Assembly: GCA_937858255.1 (NCBI GenBank)
Contig: CALLZQ010000650.1
Coordinates: 1 to 8,062, forward strand
Origin: an uncultured Tabrizicola sp.
Lineage (GTDB): Bacteria; Pseudomonadota; Alphaproteobacteria; Rhodobacterales; Rhodobacteraceae
Length of the DNA: 8,062 nucleotides
Direction of reading: 5' to 3'
Shown here: positions 1 through 6,009 of the stretch, piece after piece
How positions within the stretch are numbered: the stretch's first letter is position 1
Layout of the letters: the number at the start of each line of letters is the position of its first letter
Program-made: the position numbers and the translations under genes
The notes under the pieces: generated by a model
What the model was told of the DNA's origin: nothing
Database searches by the model: none
What the model saw: only the letters and a program-made list of their open reading frames with translations

Positions 1-245
1 ATGGCTGGCCGATGATCGAGGGTTTTGCCGCCCTGACCCGCGTGCGCCGGCGTCAGGATGCCGGTGTGCGCCAGATTGAGAACCTCTATCCCGGCCTTCT
101 GGACCGCGAAGGCAAGCCCCCCCTCGGCGGCCGGCAATTGGTTGGCATGGCCCTGTCAGACCCGGCAGGCTTTGCCGCCTATGCCGCTGTTTCGCTGGCC
201 GTTCGGCTGCGGCCCGGTGGCCCCGGTTTCACGCGCGGGCGCTAG
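1..245 (+). CDS. C-terminal fragment of an unidentified protein (possibly a membrane-associated glycosyltransferase)
   Basis: This is the 3' end of a gene whose start lies before the window. The reading frame (codons beginning at base 3) is open from the edge and stops with TAG at 243-245, giving about 80 visible residues. The visible part has a basic stretch (TRVRRRQDAGVRQIE), a Gly/Pro-rich loop (GKPPLGG) and a moderately hydrophobic segment (AGFAAYAAVSLAVRL) before an Arg-rich tail (FTRGR). A basic helix, a loop and a short hydrophobic helix are reminiscent of the C-terminus of family 2 glycosyltransferases in Rhodobacterales, but this is an impression from memory and no catalytic motif is in view. 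The ATG at 12 is in frame but is not argued to be the real start, because nothing upstream in the window closes the frame. The next gene begins 91 bp downstream on the same strand. Confidence 0.5.
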   Translation, partial: GWPMIEGFAALTRVRRRQDAGVRQIENLYPGLLDREGKPPLGGRQLVGMALSDPAGFAAYAAVSLAVRLRPGGPGFTRGR

Positions 246-325
246 CCGGACCGCTTCGCATTTCAGTGCCAAACCGTCGCTCCTGCACCTCACGCCCCGG
301 AAATCGGCCCGGCTATCGTGTCGGC

Positions 326-331
326 AGGAGG
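326..331 (+). promoter_or_regulatory. Shine-Dalgarno site that fixes the flavoenzyme start
   Basis: A perfect AGGAGG lies 5 nt before the ATG at 337. The same frame stays open upstream to an ATG at 58, but that stretch overlaps the end of the preceding gene and its translation shows no conserved flavoenzyme sequence. The protein beginning at 337 (MTQHRHLLSPLTLRG) starts exactly where OYE-type enzymes usually start. Confidence 0.85.
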
Positions 332-336
332 ACGCC

Positions 337-2313
337 ATGACCCAACACCGCCACCTGCTCTCGCCCCTCACACTGCGCGGCCAGACCCTGCGCAACCGCA
401 TCGTCTTTGGCGCCCATACCAACAACATGTCGGATCAGGGCCTGCCCGGGCCGCGCATGGGGAAATACCTGCTCGAACGCGCCATCGGCGGGGCCGGCAT
501 GATCGTCTGCGAACCTGTCCCCGTCCACCGCACCGGCGTGCTGACACGCGGCAACCTGTTGCATTCCAGCGATGACATCATCGCCCCCTTTCGCCAGATC
601 ACCGATGAGATCAAGGCCGCCGGCGCCGTGATCTGCCAGCAACTCTACCACATCGGCGCCCATGGCGATTCCGACCTGTCGTTCCAACCGCATTGGTCCC
701 CCTCGGGCCATGTCAGCTATCACGACAGCGACGGCTCACACAAAATGACCGTTGCCGAGATCGAGGAGTTGATCGAGGCGCATATCGCCGCCGCCATCCG
801 CTGCCAGAAATCCGGTTTTCAAGGGGTCGAGGTCTGGGCCGCCTATCACTCGCTGCTCGATCAGTTCTGGACCCCGTGGTCCAACACCCGCGACGACGAA
901 TGGGGCGGCAGCCTTGAAAACCGCACCCGGTTTTCCCGCCGCATCATCGAAGGTATCCGCCGCGCCTGTGGCGAGGATTTCATCATCGGCCTCGCCGTCT
1001 CTACCTCTGATGCCCATCATGTGACGCTACAGGTCGAGAGCCTGCTGGAAACCATTGCCCTGCATGATGCCACTGGCCATGTCGATTACGTCACCTGCGG
1101 CCATGGCGGCTATCTGGATTTTGAGCGGCTGATGCCGACCTTCCTCTTTGCCGACAAGCTGACCGCGCCGGTGACCGAGCAGATCAAGGCCGTGGTCCGC
1201 CACGCCGCCGTCACGTCCGAGGCACATGTCCGTACCCCCGAGAATGCCGAGGCGGGGATCGCCGCAGGTCAGGCCGATCTGGTGTCGATCGGGCGGGGCC
1301 AAATCGCCGACCCCCACCTCGCCCGCAAGACCACCGAGGGCCGCGCCGATCAGGTGCGCGGCTGCATTTCCTGCAACCAGATGTGCTGGGGGCGCCGCTC
1401 GCGCGATTACTGGATTTCCTGCCTGATCAACCCCTCGGCCGGCCGCGAATGGGAATGGGGCGGCGACCGGTTTACCCCGGCCACGCTGCCGAAATCGGTC
1501 CTTGTGGTCGGTGCCGGCCCGGCAGGGCTCGAGGCCGCCCGCGCCGCTGCCGAACGCGGCCTCCGGGTTGAAATTGTTGAGGCCGCGCCCCGCATCGGCG
1601 GCCAGTTCCGCCTTGCCGGTGAACAGCCGCGCCGCGCTCAGATCCTCGACCTCTTCGACTGGTATGAGAGGGAATTCACCCGCCTCGGTGTCACCCTGCG
1701 CCTTTCAACCTTTCTGGACGAAGGCGAGATCGCCGATCACCCTGCCGAGGTGGTCATCCTCGCCACCGGCTCGCTGCCGGATGATGAAGCGCGGCAACGC
1801 TGGGCACCCGATATCGGCCCGCTGCCCGGGCGCGATCTGGGCGGCGTCTGGTCAGCCGAGGCCGCCATGCGCCGCGAGGCGCGCCTTGGGGATCATGTCG
1901 TCCTTTACGATGGGGGCGGCAACTGGCGCGGCGTTGGCACCGCCTGGACCCTCGCCGAGCGCGGCCACAAGGTCACGCTGATCACCCCCGACCCCTATGT
2001 GGGGCGTGAGATCAGCCGCACTTCCGCCGATGGCCCGGCCCGCCAACGCCTCGCCCGTCTGGGTGTGCAGATGCTGACCGAACATTGCCTGACCCGCTGG
2101 CACGGCAATTGCATCACCATCCGCAGCTTTTTGACCGGGGCCGAAACCACGTTGCCCGCTTCGGCCCTGATCATGGCCACGACCAATATGGCCTTCGATC
2201 CCTGGCCCGAGACCTTCCCCGGCAAGGAAACCCATCGCGTCGGCGATTGCGCCGCCCCGCGTCAGGCCCCCTATGCCTTTCATGAGGGTCGCAAGATCGC
2301 CCTCTCGCTCTGA
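337..2313 (+). CDS. NADH:flavin oxidoreductase, trimethylamine-dehydrogenase/2,4-dienoyl-CoA-reductase type; probable N-demethylase
   Basis: A 658-residue flavoenzyme with the full three-part layout of the TMADH/FadH family. Residues 1-340 form the FMN-binding OYE barrel, with LLSPLTLRG/LRNRIVFGAHTN at the start, QQLYHIGAHG at 101-110, the signature WGGSLENRTRF at 189-199 and the FMN-phosphate region SIGRGQIADP at 317-326. Cys343, Cys346, Cys350 and Cys362 (CxxCxxxCx11C) bind a 4Fe-4S cluster in this family. A GxGxxG dinucleotide motif (VVGAGPAG, 390-397) opens the FAD/NAD(P) half, followed by a second nucleotide-binding region near DGGGNWRG (525-532). Family knowledge says electrons pass between FMN, 4Fe-4S and FAD in the cytoplasm. 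At the active site the sequence reads WAAYH (167-171), where TMADH has YGAHS and FadH has a different motif, so the substrate is probably neither trimethylamine nor dienoyl-CoA. The barrel resembles proteins annotated as N-methylproline (stachydrine/proline-betaine pathway) demethylases, but that is from memory. The gene is monocistronic in view and faces a convergent M20 gene. Confidence 0.9.
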   Translation: MTQHRHLLSPLTLRGQTLRNRIVFGAHTNNMSDQGLPGPRMGKYLLERAIGGAGMIVCEPVPVHRTGVLTRGNLLHSSDDIIAPFRQITDEIKAAGAVICQQLYHIGAHGDSDLSFQPHWSPSGHVSYHDSDGSHKMTVAEIEELIEAHIAAAIRCQKSGFQGVEVWAAYHSLLDQFWTPWSNTRDDEWGGSLENRTRFSRRIIEGIRRACGEDFIIGLAVSTSDAHHVTLQVESLLETIALHDATGHVDYVTCGHGGYLDFERLMPTFLFADKLTAPVTEQIKAVVRHAAVTSEAHVRTPENAEAGIAAGQADLVSIGRGQIADPHLARKTTEGRADQVRGCISCNQMCWGRRSRDYWISCLINPSAGREWEWGGDRFTPATLPKSVLVVGAGPAGLEAARAAAERGLRVEIVEAAPRIGGQFRLAGEQPRRAQILDLFDWYEREFTRLGVTLRLSTFLDEGEIADHPAEVVILATGSLPDDEARQRWAPDIGPLPGRDLGGVWSAEAAMRREARLGDHVVLYDGGGNWRGVGTAWTLAERGHKVTLITPDPYVGREISRTSADGPARQRLARLGVQMLTEHCLTRWHGNCITIRSFLTGAETTLPASALIMATTNMAFDPWPETFPGKETHRVGDCAAPRQAPYAFHEGRKIALSL

Positions 2314-2345
2314 TCATTTTCTGTCCAAAAATATCCCGGGGGTCA

Positions 2346-2367
2346 GCGGTTTTCCCCGGAAAACCGC
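2346..2367. terminator. Candidate bidirectional transcription terminator hairpin
   Basis: A perfect 9-bp inverted repeat, GCGGTTTTC and GAAAACCGC, surrounds a 4-nt CCCG loop. It lies in the 55-bp gap between the stop codons of the flavoenzyme (33 nt after its TGA) and the M20 gene (2 nt after its stop, reading leftwards), the expected place for a shared terminator of convergent genes. No U-run follows directly on the plus strand. On the minus strand a T5 run (complement of 2327-2331) begins 14 nt after the stem, so this is not a textbook intrinsic terminator. Confidence 0.6.
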
Positions 2368-2368
2368 G

Positions 2369-3658
2369 TCAGGGGGCAGCGCCCCCTGGCGACAGCAGAT
2401 CATCCAGCACCAGCGCCATCACCTTGGCGCTGTCCAGCATATCCGTCACCCCCACCCACTCATCCGGCTGATGCGCCAGATGCAGCAGCCCCGGCCCATA
2501 GGCGATGCAATTTTTCAGCCGCCCGATCCGGTCAATATGCTTTTGATCATAGGTCCCTGGTGAGACGACATAATCCGCCGCCCGCGCCAAGACCCGCTCA
2601 ATCGCCGCCGCGGTCGAACGCACCACCGGCGCGGCGCGATCGGCCATGACCGGCTGCACCTCGAACAGATCGCGAATTTCATAGCTAAAACCCGGGCGGG
2701 CGGCCCGCACCCGTTCCAGCACCGCCACCATCTCGGCCTTGACCTCGGCCAGATCCTCTTCGATCAGAAACCGCCGGTCCAGCACGATGCGGCAGCGGTC
2801 GGCGACACAGGGCGCCGGCAGGCCGGTATAGCCGGCCTCGGGGTCCGGCTCGCCGCCATGGATCGAGTTGATGTTCAGGGTCGAGGCCCGCGCCCCCTCG
2901 GGCACCACCGGCATTGCGGTGCGCCGGCCCGCCAGCAGCGGATAAAGCCGCTCTTCGATCTCGGCCAGAACCGCGCCCATATGGCGGATGGCACTGTCGC
3001 CCAGAAAGGGCATGGATCCGTGGGCGATCCGGCCATGGGTCTCAACCTCGGCCCACCAGACCCCGCGATGGCCCAGACAGATACGATCCTTGTGCAGCGG
3101 CTCGGGGATGATCACATGCTGCACCCGCTCGGGGCTGAAATAACCTCGCTCTGCCAGCCAGGCCACACCGCCATACCCGCCCGATTCCTCATCCGCCGTG
3201 GCCGAGATCTCGATGGCACCGCGCCAATCGGGGCGCGCAGCCATGAACGCCTCTGCCGCGATGATACTCGCCGCAAGGCCCCCCTTCATGTCGCAGGCGC
3301 CCCGGCCATAGATCCGGTCGCCTTCCAGCGCCGCGCCGAAGGGATCGCGGGTCCAGCCGTGGCCCACCTCGACCACATCATGATGGCTGTTGAAATGCAC
3401 ACATTCCCCCGGCCCGTTCGACATCCGCGCCACAAGGTTCCAGCGCGGATGGGCATCACTGTCCCCCGGCGCCCCCTCGGCCCGCAGCATTTCGACCGCG
3501 AAACCCTGCGCCATCAGCCGCGCCGCCAGATAATCGCAGATCTCGCGATACATCCGCCCCGGCGGGTTCAGCGTCGGGAATCGGATCAGGTCCTGCGTCA
3601 GACCGATAAGGTCTTGGCGCCGGGCATCGACTGCGGCAAGAATGGCATCATCTGACAT
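2369..3658 (-). CDS. M20 family zinc metallopeptidase/deacylase (ArgE/DapE type)
   Basis: A 429-residue amidohydrolase of the acetylornithine deacetylase/succinyl-diaminopimelate desuccinylase superfamily, expected to hydrolyse an N-acyl amino acid or related amide in the cytoplasm with a two-metal centre. The visible ligand set is complete: His92 in SHHDVV with Asp94, Asp123 in GRGACDMKGG, the Glu157-Glu158 pair in TADEESGG, Glu186 in PEP and His396 in LAHQPDEW. The lid/dimer-domain histidine is His213 in IAHGSMP. The N-terminus (LTQDLIRFPTLNPPG) and the length of about 430 fit the family. Substrate cannot be read from sequence: Glu186 and the PEP context fit a general ArgE/DapE-like deacylase and do not prove arginine or lysine biosynthesis. 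The start is uncertain: ATG 3658 and ATG 3667 (adding Met-Pro-His) are three codons apart, and neither has a clear Shine-Dalgarno. The frame stays open far upstream, but that is antisense to other genes. It converges with the flavoenzyme and diverges from the coiled-coil operon. Confidence 0.9.
   Translation of the reverse strand: MSDDAILAAVDARRQDLIGLTQDLIRFPTLNPPGRMYREICDYLAARLMAQGFAVEMLRAEGAPGDSDAHPRWNLVARMSNGPGECVHFNSHHDVVEVGHGWTRDPFGAALEGDRIYGRGACDMKGGLAASIIAAEAFMAARPDWRGAIEISATADEESGGYGGVAWLAERGYFSPERVQHVIIPEPLHKDRICLGHRGVWWAEVETHGRIAHGSMPFLGDSAIRHMGAVLAEIEERLYPLLAGRRTAMPVVPEGARASTLNINSIHGGEPDPEAGYTGLPAPCVADRCRIVLDRRFLIEEDLAEVKAEMVAVLERVRAARPGFSYEIRDLFEVQPVMADRAAPVVRSTAAAIERVLARAADYVVSPGTYDQKHIDRIGRLKNCIAYGPGLLHLAHQPDEWVGVTDMLDSAKVMALVLDDLLSPGGAAP
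2370..2388. terminator. Second hairpin overlapping the M20 gene 3' end
   Basis: An 8-bp stem, CAGGGGGC and GCCCCCTG, closes around an AGC triloop. It starts just inside the M20 stop codon and folds over the final Gly-Gly-Ala-Ala-Pro codons. It sits 3 nt from the neighbouring 9-bp hairpin, giving a tandem pair. For transcripts running rightwards out of the flavoenzyme gene it is the second stem met and could back up the first. Termination is inferred from position and stem strength only. Confidence 0.45.
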
Positions 3659-3715
3659 GTGGGGCATCGTGGCGCGCGCATTTTCGTTCGGCAATCCGAT
3701 TTCCCCGGATATGGG

Positions 3716-3736
3716 GATGTAATTTCGATTTACATC
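3716..3736. promoter_or_regulatory. 21-bp dyad, candidate operator in the divergent intergenic region
   Basis: GATGTAA and TTACATC form perfect 7-bp arms separated by a 7-nt spacer, TTTCGAT. The dyad lies in the only AT-rich stretch of the window, 39 bp before the coiled-coil gene's ATG and about 57 bp before the M20 start, so a bound regulator could touch both promoters. A shorter inverted repeat (TCCCC/GGGGA, 3702-3717) abuts and overlaps it by two bases. No clear -35/-10 pair could be assigned. The dyad could also be a chance structure in the 5' leader of the operon mRNA. Confidence 0.4.
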
Positions 3737-3775
3737 TCTTAGGTAACAACAAACAAGCCTCCAGCGGAGAGTATC

Positions 3776-4849
3776 ATGGCCGATTTTGAGACACAGATTT
3801 CCGAGAGCCAAAAGCAGGTTGCCGCCGCGCAGGCCAAGATTTCGGCCGTCACCGGACGCATCGAGGCGGCGCGTGCCCGGCTGGAGGCCGGTGAGGCCGC
3901 CATCGACATCGAAAACGCCACGCTTGAGGATGTTCACAAGCATACCGATCTGATGAACGCCAATATCGCCGAACTGATCATGGGCCTCGACGATGTCACC
4001 GCCGGCTTTTCGCGCGACTTTGACGAGATGCGCTCCAAGACCGGGATGGAGAGCTTTATCGGCATCTTCAGCAATGCCAAATCGGAAAGCATGCGTCAGG
4101 AACGCCTGCGCTCGGCCAGTATCGACGACAAGTTGCAGGATCTGATCAGCAAATCCGATGTCATCGTCAAACTGCTGCAAGGCCAGTTGGACATGCTGAA
4201 CAGCCAGAAGGCGACGGTTGAGGGCAACCTTTCCTCCACCCTTGCCGAGCGCGAGGATACCGTCGGCGCGCTCGAGGCGGTGCGGGCCGAGATCGCCGGG
4301 ATGGACCCCAAGATCATTGAACTCGAAAACAAGATCAGCGTCGAACAGGATGCCGCCGCCCGCACCAAGCTGGAGAGTGAGCTTGCCGCGCTGAACACCC
4401 GCTACAACGCGCTGGTGCAGGACGAACAGGTGAAACTGGCGAAAAGCCAGACGCTGGAGCGCTATATCGAAAAGGGCAAAACCTGGATGGACAGCCTGCA
4501 AAATCAGGCGGCGACCCAGCTTGTCCTGATCAACAAGCTGCAAACCGATACCAAGCAGCGCGTGGTCCTCTATGATGCGCTGACCGCCAGCCTCAAGACC
4601 GCCCAGCAGCAGGACGTGGCACACCGCATCAACGAGATCGGCGTCAAGACCGATCAAGAGGCGCAGGCCGCCATGGCCGCGATTGGTGCCGCGACCAATG
4701 ACAAGATGGCCGATATGCTTGAGGCGCATGAGGGCCACATGGTCTTTGCCCGCAAGATCCTTGAGCAAAAGGCCAAGGCGGATGAGCGGTTTAACCGCCG
4801 CTTTGCCTCGATTGTCGAAAAGCACGACAAGAACGCCTATGGCGAATAG
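3776..4849 (+). CDS. Long alpha-helical coiled-coil protein, first gene of the operon, family not recognised
   Basis: A 357-residue acidic, soluble-looking protein without signal peptide or membrane segment. It has a single proline (Pro178), a single tryptophan (Trp237) and no cysteine, and is rich in Ala, Glu, Lys, Gln and Leu. Long heptad-like helices can be read at about 5-70, 115-175 and 180-260, and a charged C-terminal helical part at 300-350. A short less regular segment (GMESFIGIFSNAKS, 90-103) interrupts the first two and may be a hinge. The overall character recalls PspA/ESCRT-III-like or TelA-like helical proteins, but the length and motifs match none of them well enough to name. 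The start is supported by GGAGAG at 3766-3771, four nt before ATG. The gene leads an operon: the next start follows its stop by 15 nt. Given the AAA ATPase two genes on, a plausible role is a filament or scaffold remodelled by that ATPase. Confidence 0.85.
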   Translation: MADFETQISESQKQVAAAQAKISAVTGRIEAARARLEAGEAAIDIENATLEDVHKHTDLMNANIAELIMGLDDVTAGFSRDFDEMRSKTGMESFIGIFSNAKSESMRQERLRSASIDDKLQDLISKSDVIVKLLQGQLDMLNSQKATVEGNLSSTLAEREDTVGALEAVRAEIAGMDPKIIELENKISVEQDAAARTKLESELAALNTRYNALVQDEQVKLAKSQTLERYIEKGKTWMDSLQNQAATQLVLINKLQTDTKQRVVLYDALTASLKTAQQQDVAHRINEIGVKTDQEAQAAMAAIGAATNDKMADMLEAHEGHMVFARKILEQKAKADERFNRRFASIVEKHDKNAYGE

Positions 4850-4864
4850 GCGGGGTAATCCGTC

Positions 4865-5992
4865 GTGACCGAGGTCAAGGACAGGCTGACGCAGGATCAT
4901 GCCGAACTGAGCGACACGCTGATGGTGCGCCGCTACTTTGCCAAGTTTGACCGGATCTCCGGGCACTTGGGCCGGGTGGCGGCGGAACTTGAAACCGAAG
5001 GCACGCTCAGCCGCACAGAGACGCGGGTGCTGGGGCGGTATCTGACCGCGCTGACCCGCAGCTTTCTGGCGCTGTCGCACAAATATCTGATGACCGGGCG
5101 GGCCGACGGGGCGCCGCGCCTGACCTTTGACTGGCATGAAAGCGGCTTTCCGGTCGCGCAGGAACTGATGCTGATGGCGGTGGATGCCGCCAATGTGGCC
5201 AAGCACCTTGCCGGCATCGCCAGTGTCGAGGAACTGAAAGACCGGATGGTACGGCAGATCGTGGGCGAGCAGACCCTGCCCACGGCGCTGCAATTCGCCC
5301 TGTCGCAGCGGCTGTACTATGAGGCGCTTGCGCAAGGCGGCATGTTCCTGTCGCGCAACGACCCCGAGGCGCAATGGATCGAGAATATCGACGAGCGCCG
5401 CAAATACCTCATCCACTGGGCCGTGTTCGACACCCAGGTAAACCTGCCCGTCATCTATCTGATGGATCTGGAGGATTCAGGCCGCAAGCCCCTGCCCAGC
5501 GATGACCGCCGCTGGCCGCAGGCCCAGCAGCACCTGATGGCGCAATCTGTCGATGGGCTGAAACTTTTGACCATCGCCACCGGCTTTGACACCGATTTCC
5601 CCGATCTGCACCCCAAGCGGCTGCGGCGCATCCACCTCGGCCCAATGTATTCCAGCGCCTATACGCTGCAATCGGGGCCGATCTCGCAGGTGTTGACCAC
5701 CGCCAAAGCACCTGCGGGCGAGGATTGGGCGCTGGTCTGGACGGTCGAAGACCTGATCGCCGACCGCACCGAACTGGTCAAGGACGGCTGGTTTTCGACT
5801 GTCGAGCGGCAGATCTTCAAGCGCGACCCGTTTCTGGGGCAGGACATGGACCATGGCGCGACGCGGATGGAGCGGATGGTGATCCTGCCCGAACGCCCGT
5901 TTCAGGTGCTGATGGAACTGAACCCCCCCGGCTTTCGTGACGTGCGCAAATTTATTGTCGGCGCGGGCGGCCGCATCATTTCGACCCGTTGA
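4865..5992 (+). CDS. Uncharacterised 375-aa protein, second gene of the operon
   Basis: No family was recognised. The protein has 375 residues and no visible signal peptide, membrane span or cysteine. The first 190 residues look mostly helical (VRRYFAKFDRISGHLGRVAAEL, then ELMLMAVDAANVAKHLAGIAS at 100-120). The C-terminal half is more mixed, with a hydrophobic strand-like piece NLPVIYLMDLED at 193-204, VWTVEDLIADR at 291-301 and a probable strand-rich end (MVILPERPFQVLMELNPPG, 338-356; FIVGAGGRII, 363-372). The predicted start is GTG at 4865, 15 nt after the preceding stop, with only a weak GGGG upstream, so translation may be coupled. ATG at 4922 (Met20) is an alternative that would drop an otherwise normal N-terminus. 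Its fixed place between a coiled-coil protein and an AAA ATPase suggests an adaptor or structural partner in the same complex; this is inference. Confidence 0.8.
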   Translation: MTEVKDRLTQDHAELSDTLMVRRYFAKFDRISGHLGRVAAELETEGTLSRTETRVLGRYLTALTRSFLALSHKYLMTGRADGAPRLTFDWHESGFPVAQELMLMAVDAANVAKHLAGIASVEELKDRMVRQIVGEQTLPTALQFALSQRLYYEALAQGGMFLSRNDPEAQWIENIDERRKYLIHWAVFDTQVNLPVIYLMDLEDSGRKPLPSDDRRWPQAQQHLMAQSVDGLKLLTIATGFDTDFPDLHPKRLRRIHLGPMYSSAYTLQSGPISQVLTTAKAPAGEDWALVWTVEDLIADRTELVKDGWFSTVERQIFKRDPFLGQDMDHGATRMERMVILPERPFQVLMELNPPGFRDVRKFIVGAGGRIISTR

Positions 5993-5998
5993 TTTTTT

Positions 5999-6004
5999 AG
6001 GGGG
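5999..6004 (+). promoter_or_regulatory. Ribosome binding site of the AAA ATPase gene
   Basis: AGGGGG lies 5 nt before the ATG at 6010, inside the 17-nt gap after the previous stop. It follows a short T6 run (5993-5998) that is too weakly placed, with no stem before it, to be a terminator, so transcription is expected to continue into the ATPase gene. Confidence 0.6.
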
Positions 6005-6009
6005 CTTTC

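Larger units (their letters stand above)
2322..2388. repeat. Rhodobacterales-like gene-end repeat in the convergent spacer
   Basis: The spacer between the two convergent genes, plus the last codons of the M20 gene, contains a motif that on the minus strand reads CCCCCGGGATATTTTTGG followed by ACAG, flanked by two GC-rich hairpins. Very similar hairpin-plus-(G)ATATTT strings recur at gene ends in Rhodobacter/Paracoccus-type genomes, as far as I recall. Only one copy is visible here, so the repeat status is an inference from remembered genomes and not something this window proves. Confidence 0.4.

Noticed and set aside
58..336. Upstream start at ATG 58 for the flavoenzyme
   Set aside because: It overlaps the preceding gene's end, lacks a Shine-Dalgarno and adds 93 residues absent from the family. 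AGGAGG before ATG 337 fits far better.
3776..4849. Naming the coiled-coil protein PspA or TelA
   Set aside because: Helical composition is similar but length and conserved motifs could not be matched by eye, so a name would be a guess.
3668..5416. N-terminal extension of the M20 gene to a 1015-residue protein
   Set aside because: It lies antisense to the coiled-coil gene and most of the 375-aa gene, has atypical His/Leu/Gly/Arg-rich composition and no recognisable domain, while the M20 domain is complete from 3658.
5993..5998. T6 run as an intrinsic terminator between the second and third operon genes
   Set aside because: No GC-rich stem precedes it, and a ribosome binding site and start follow immediately.
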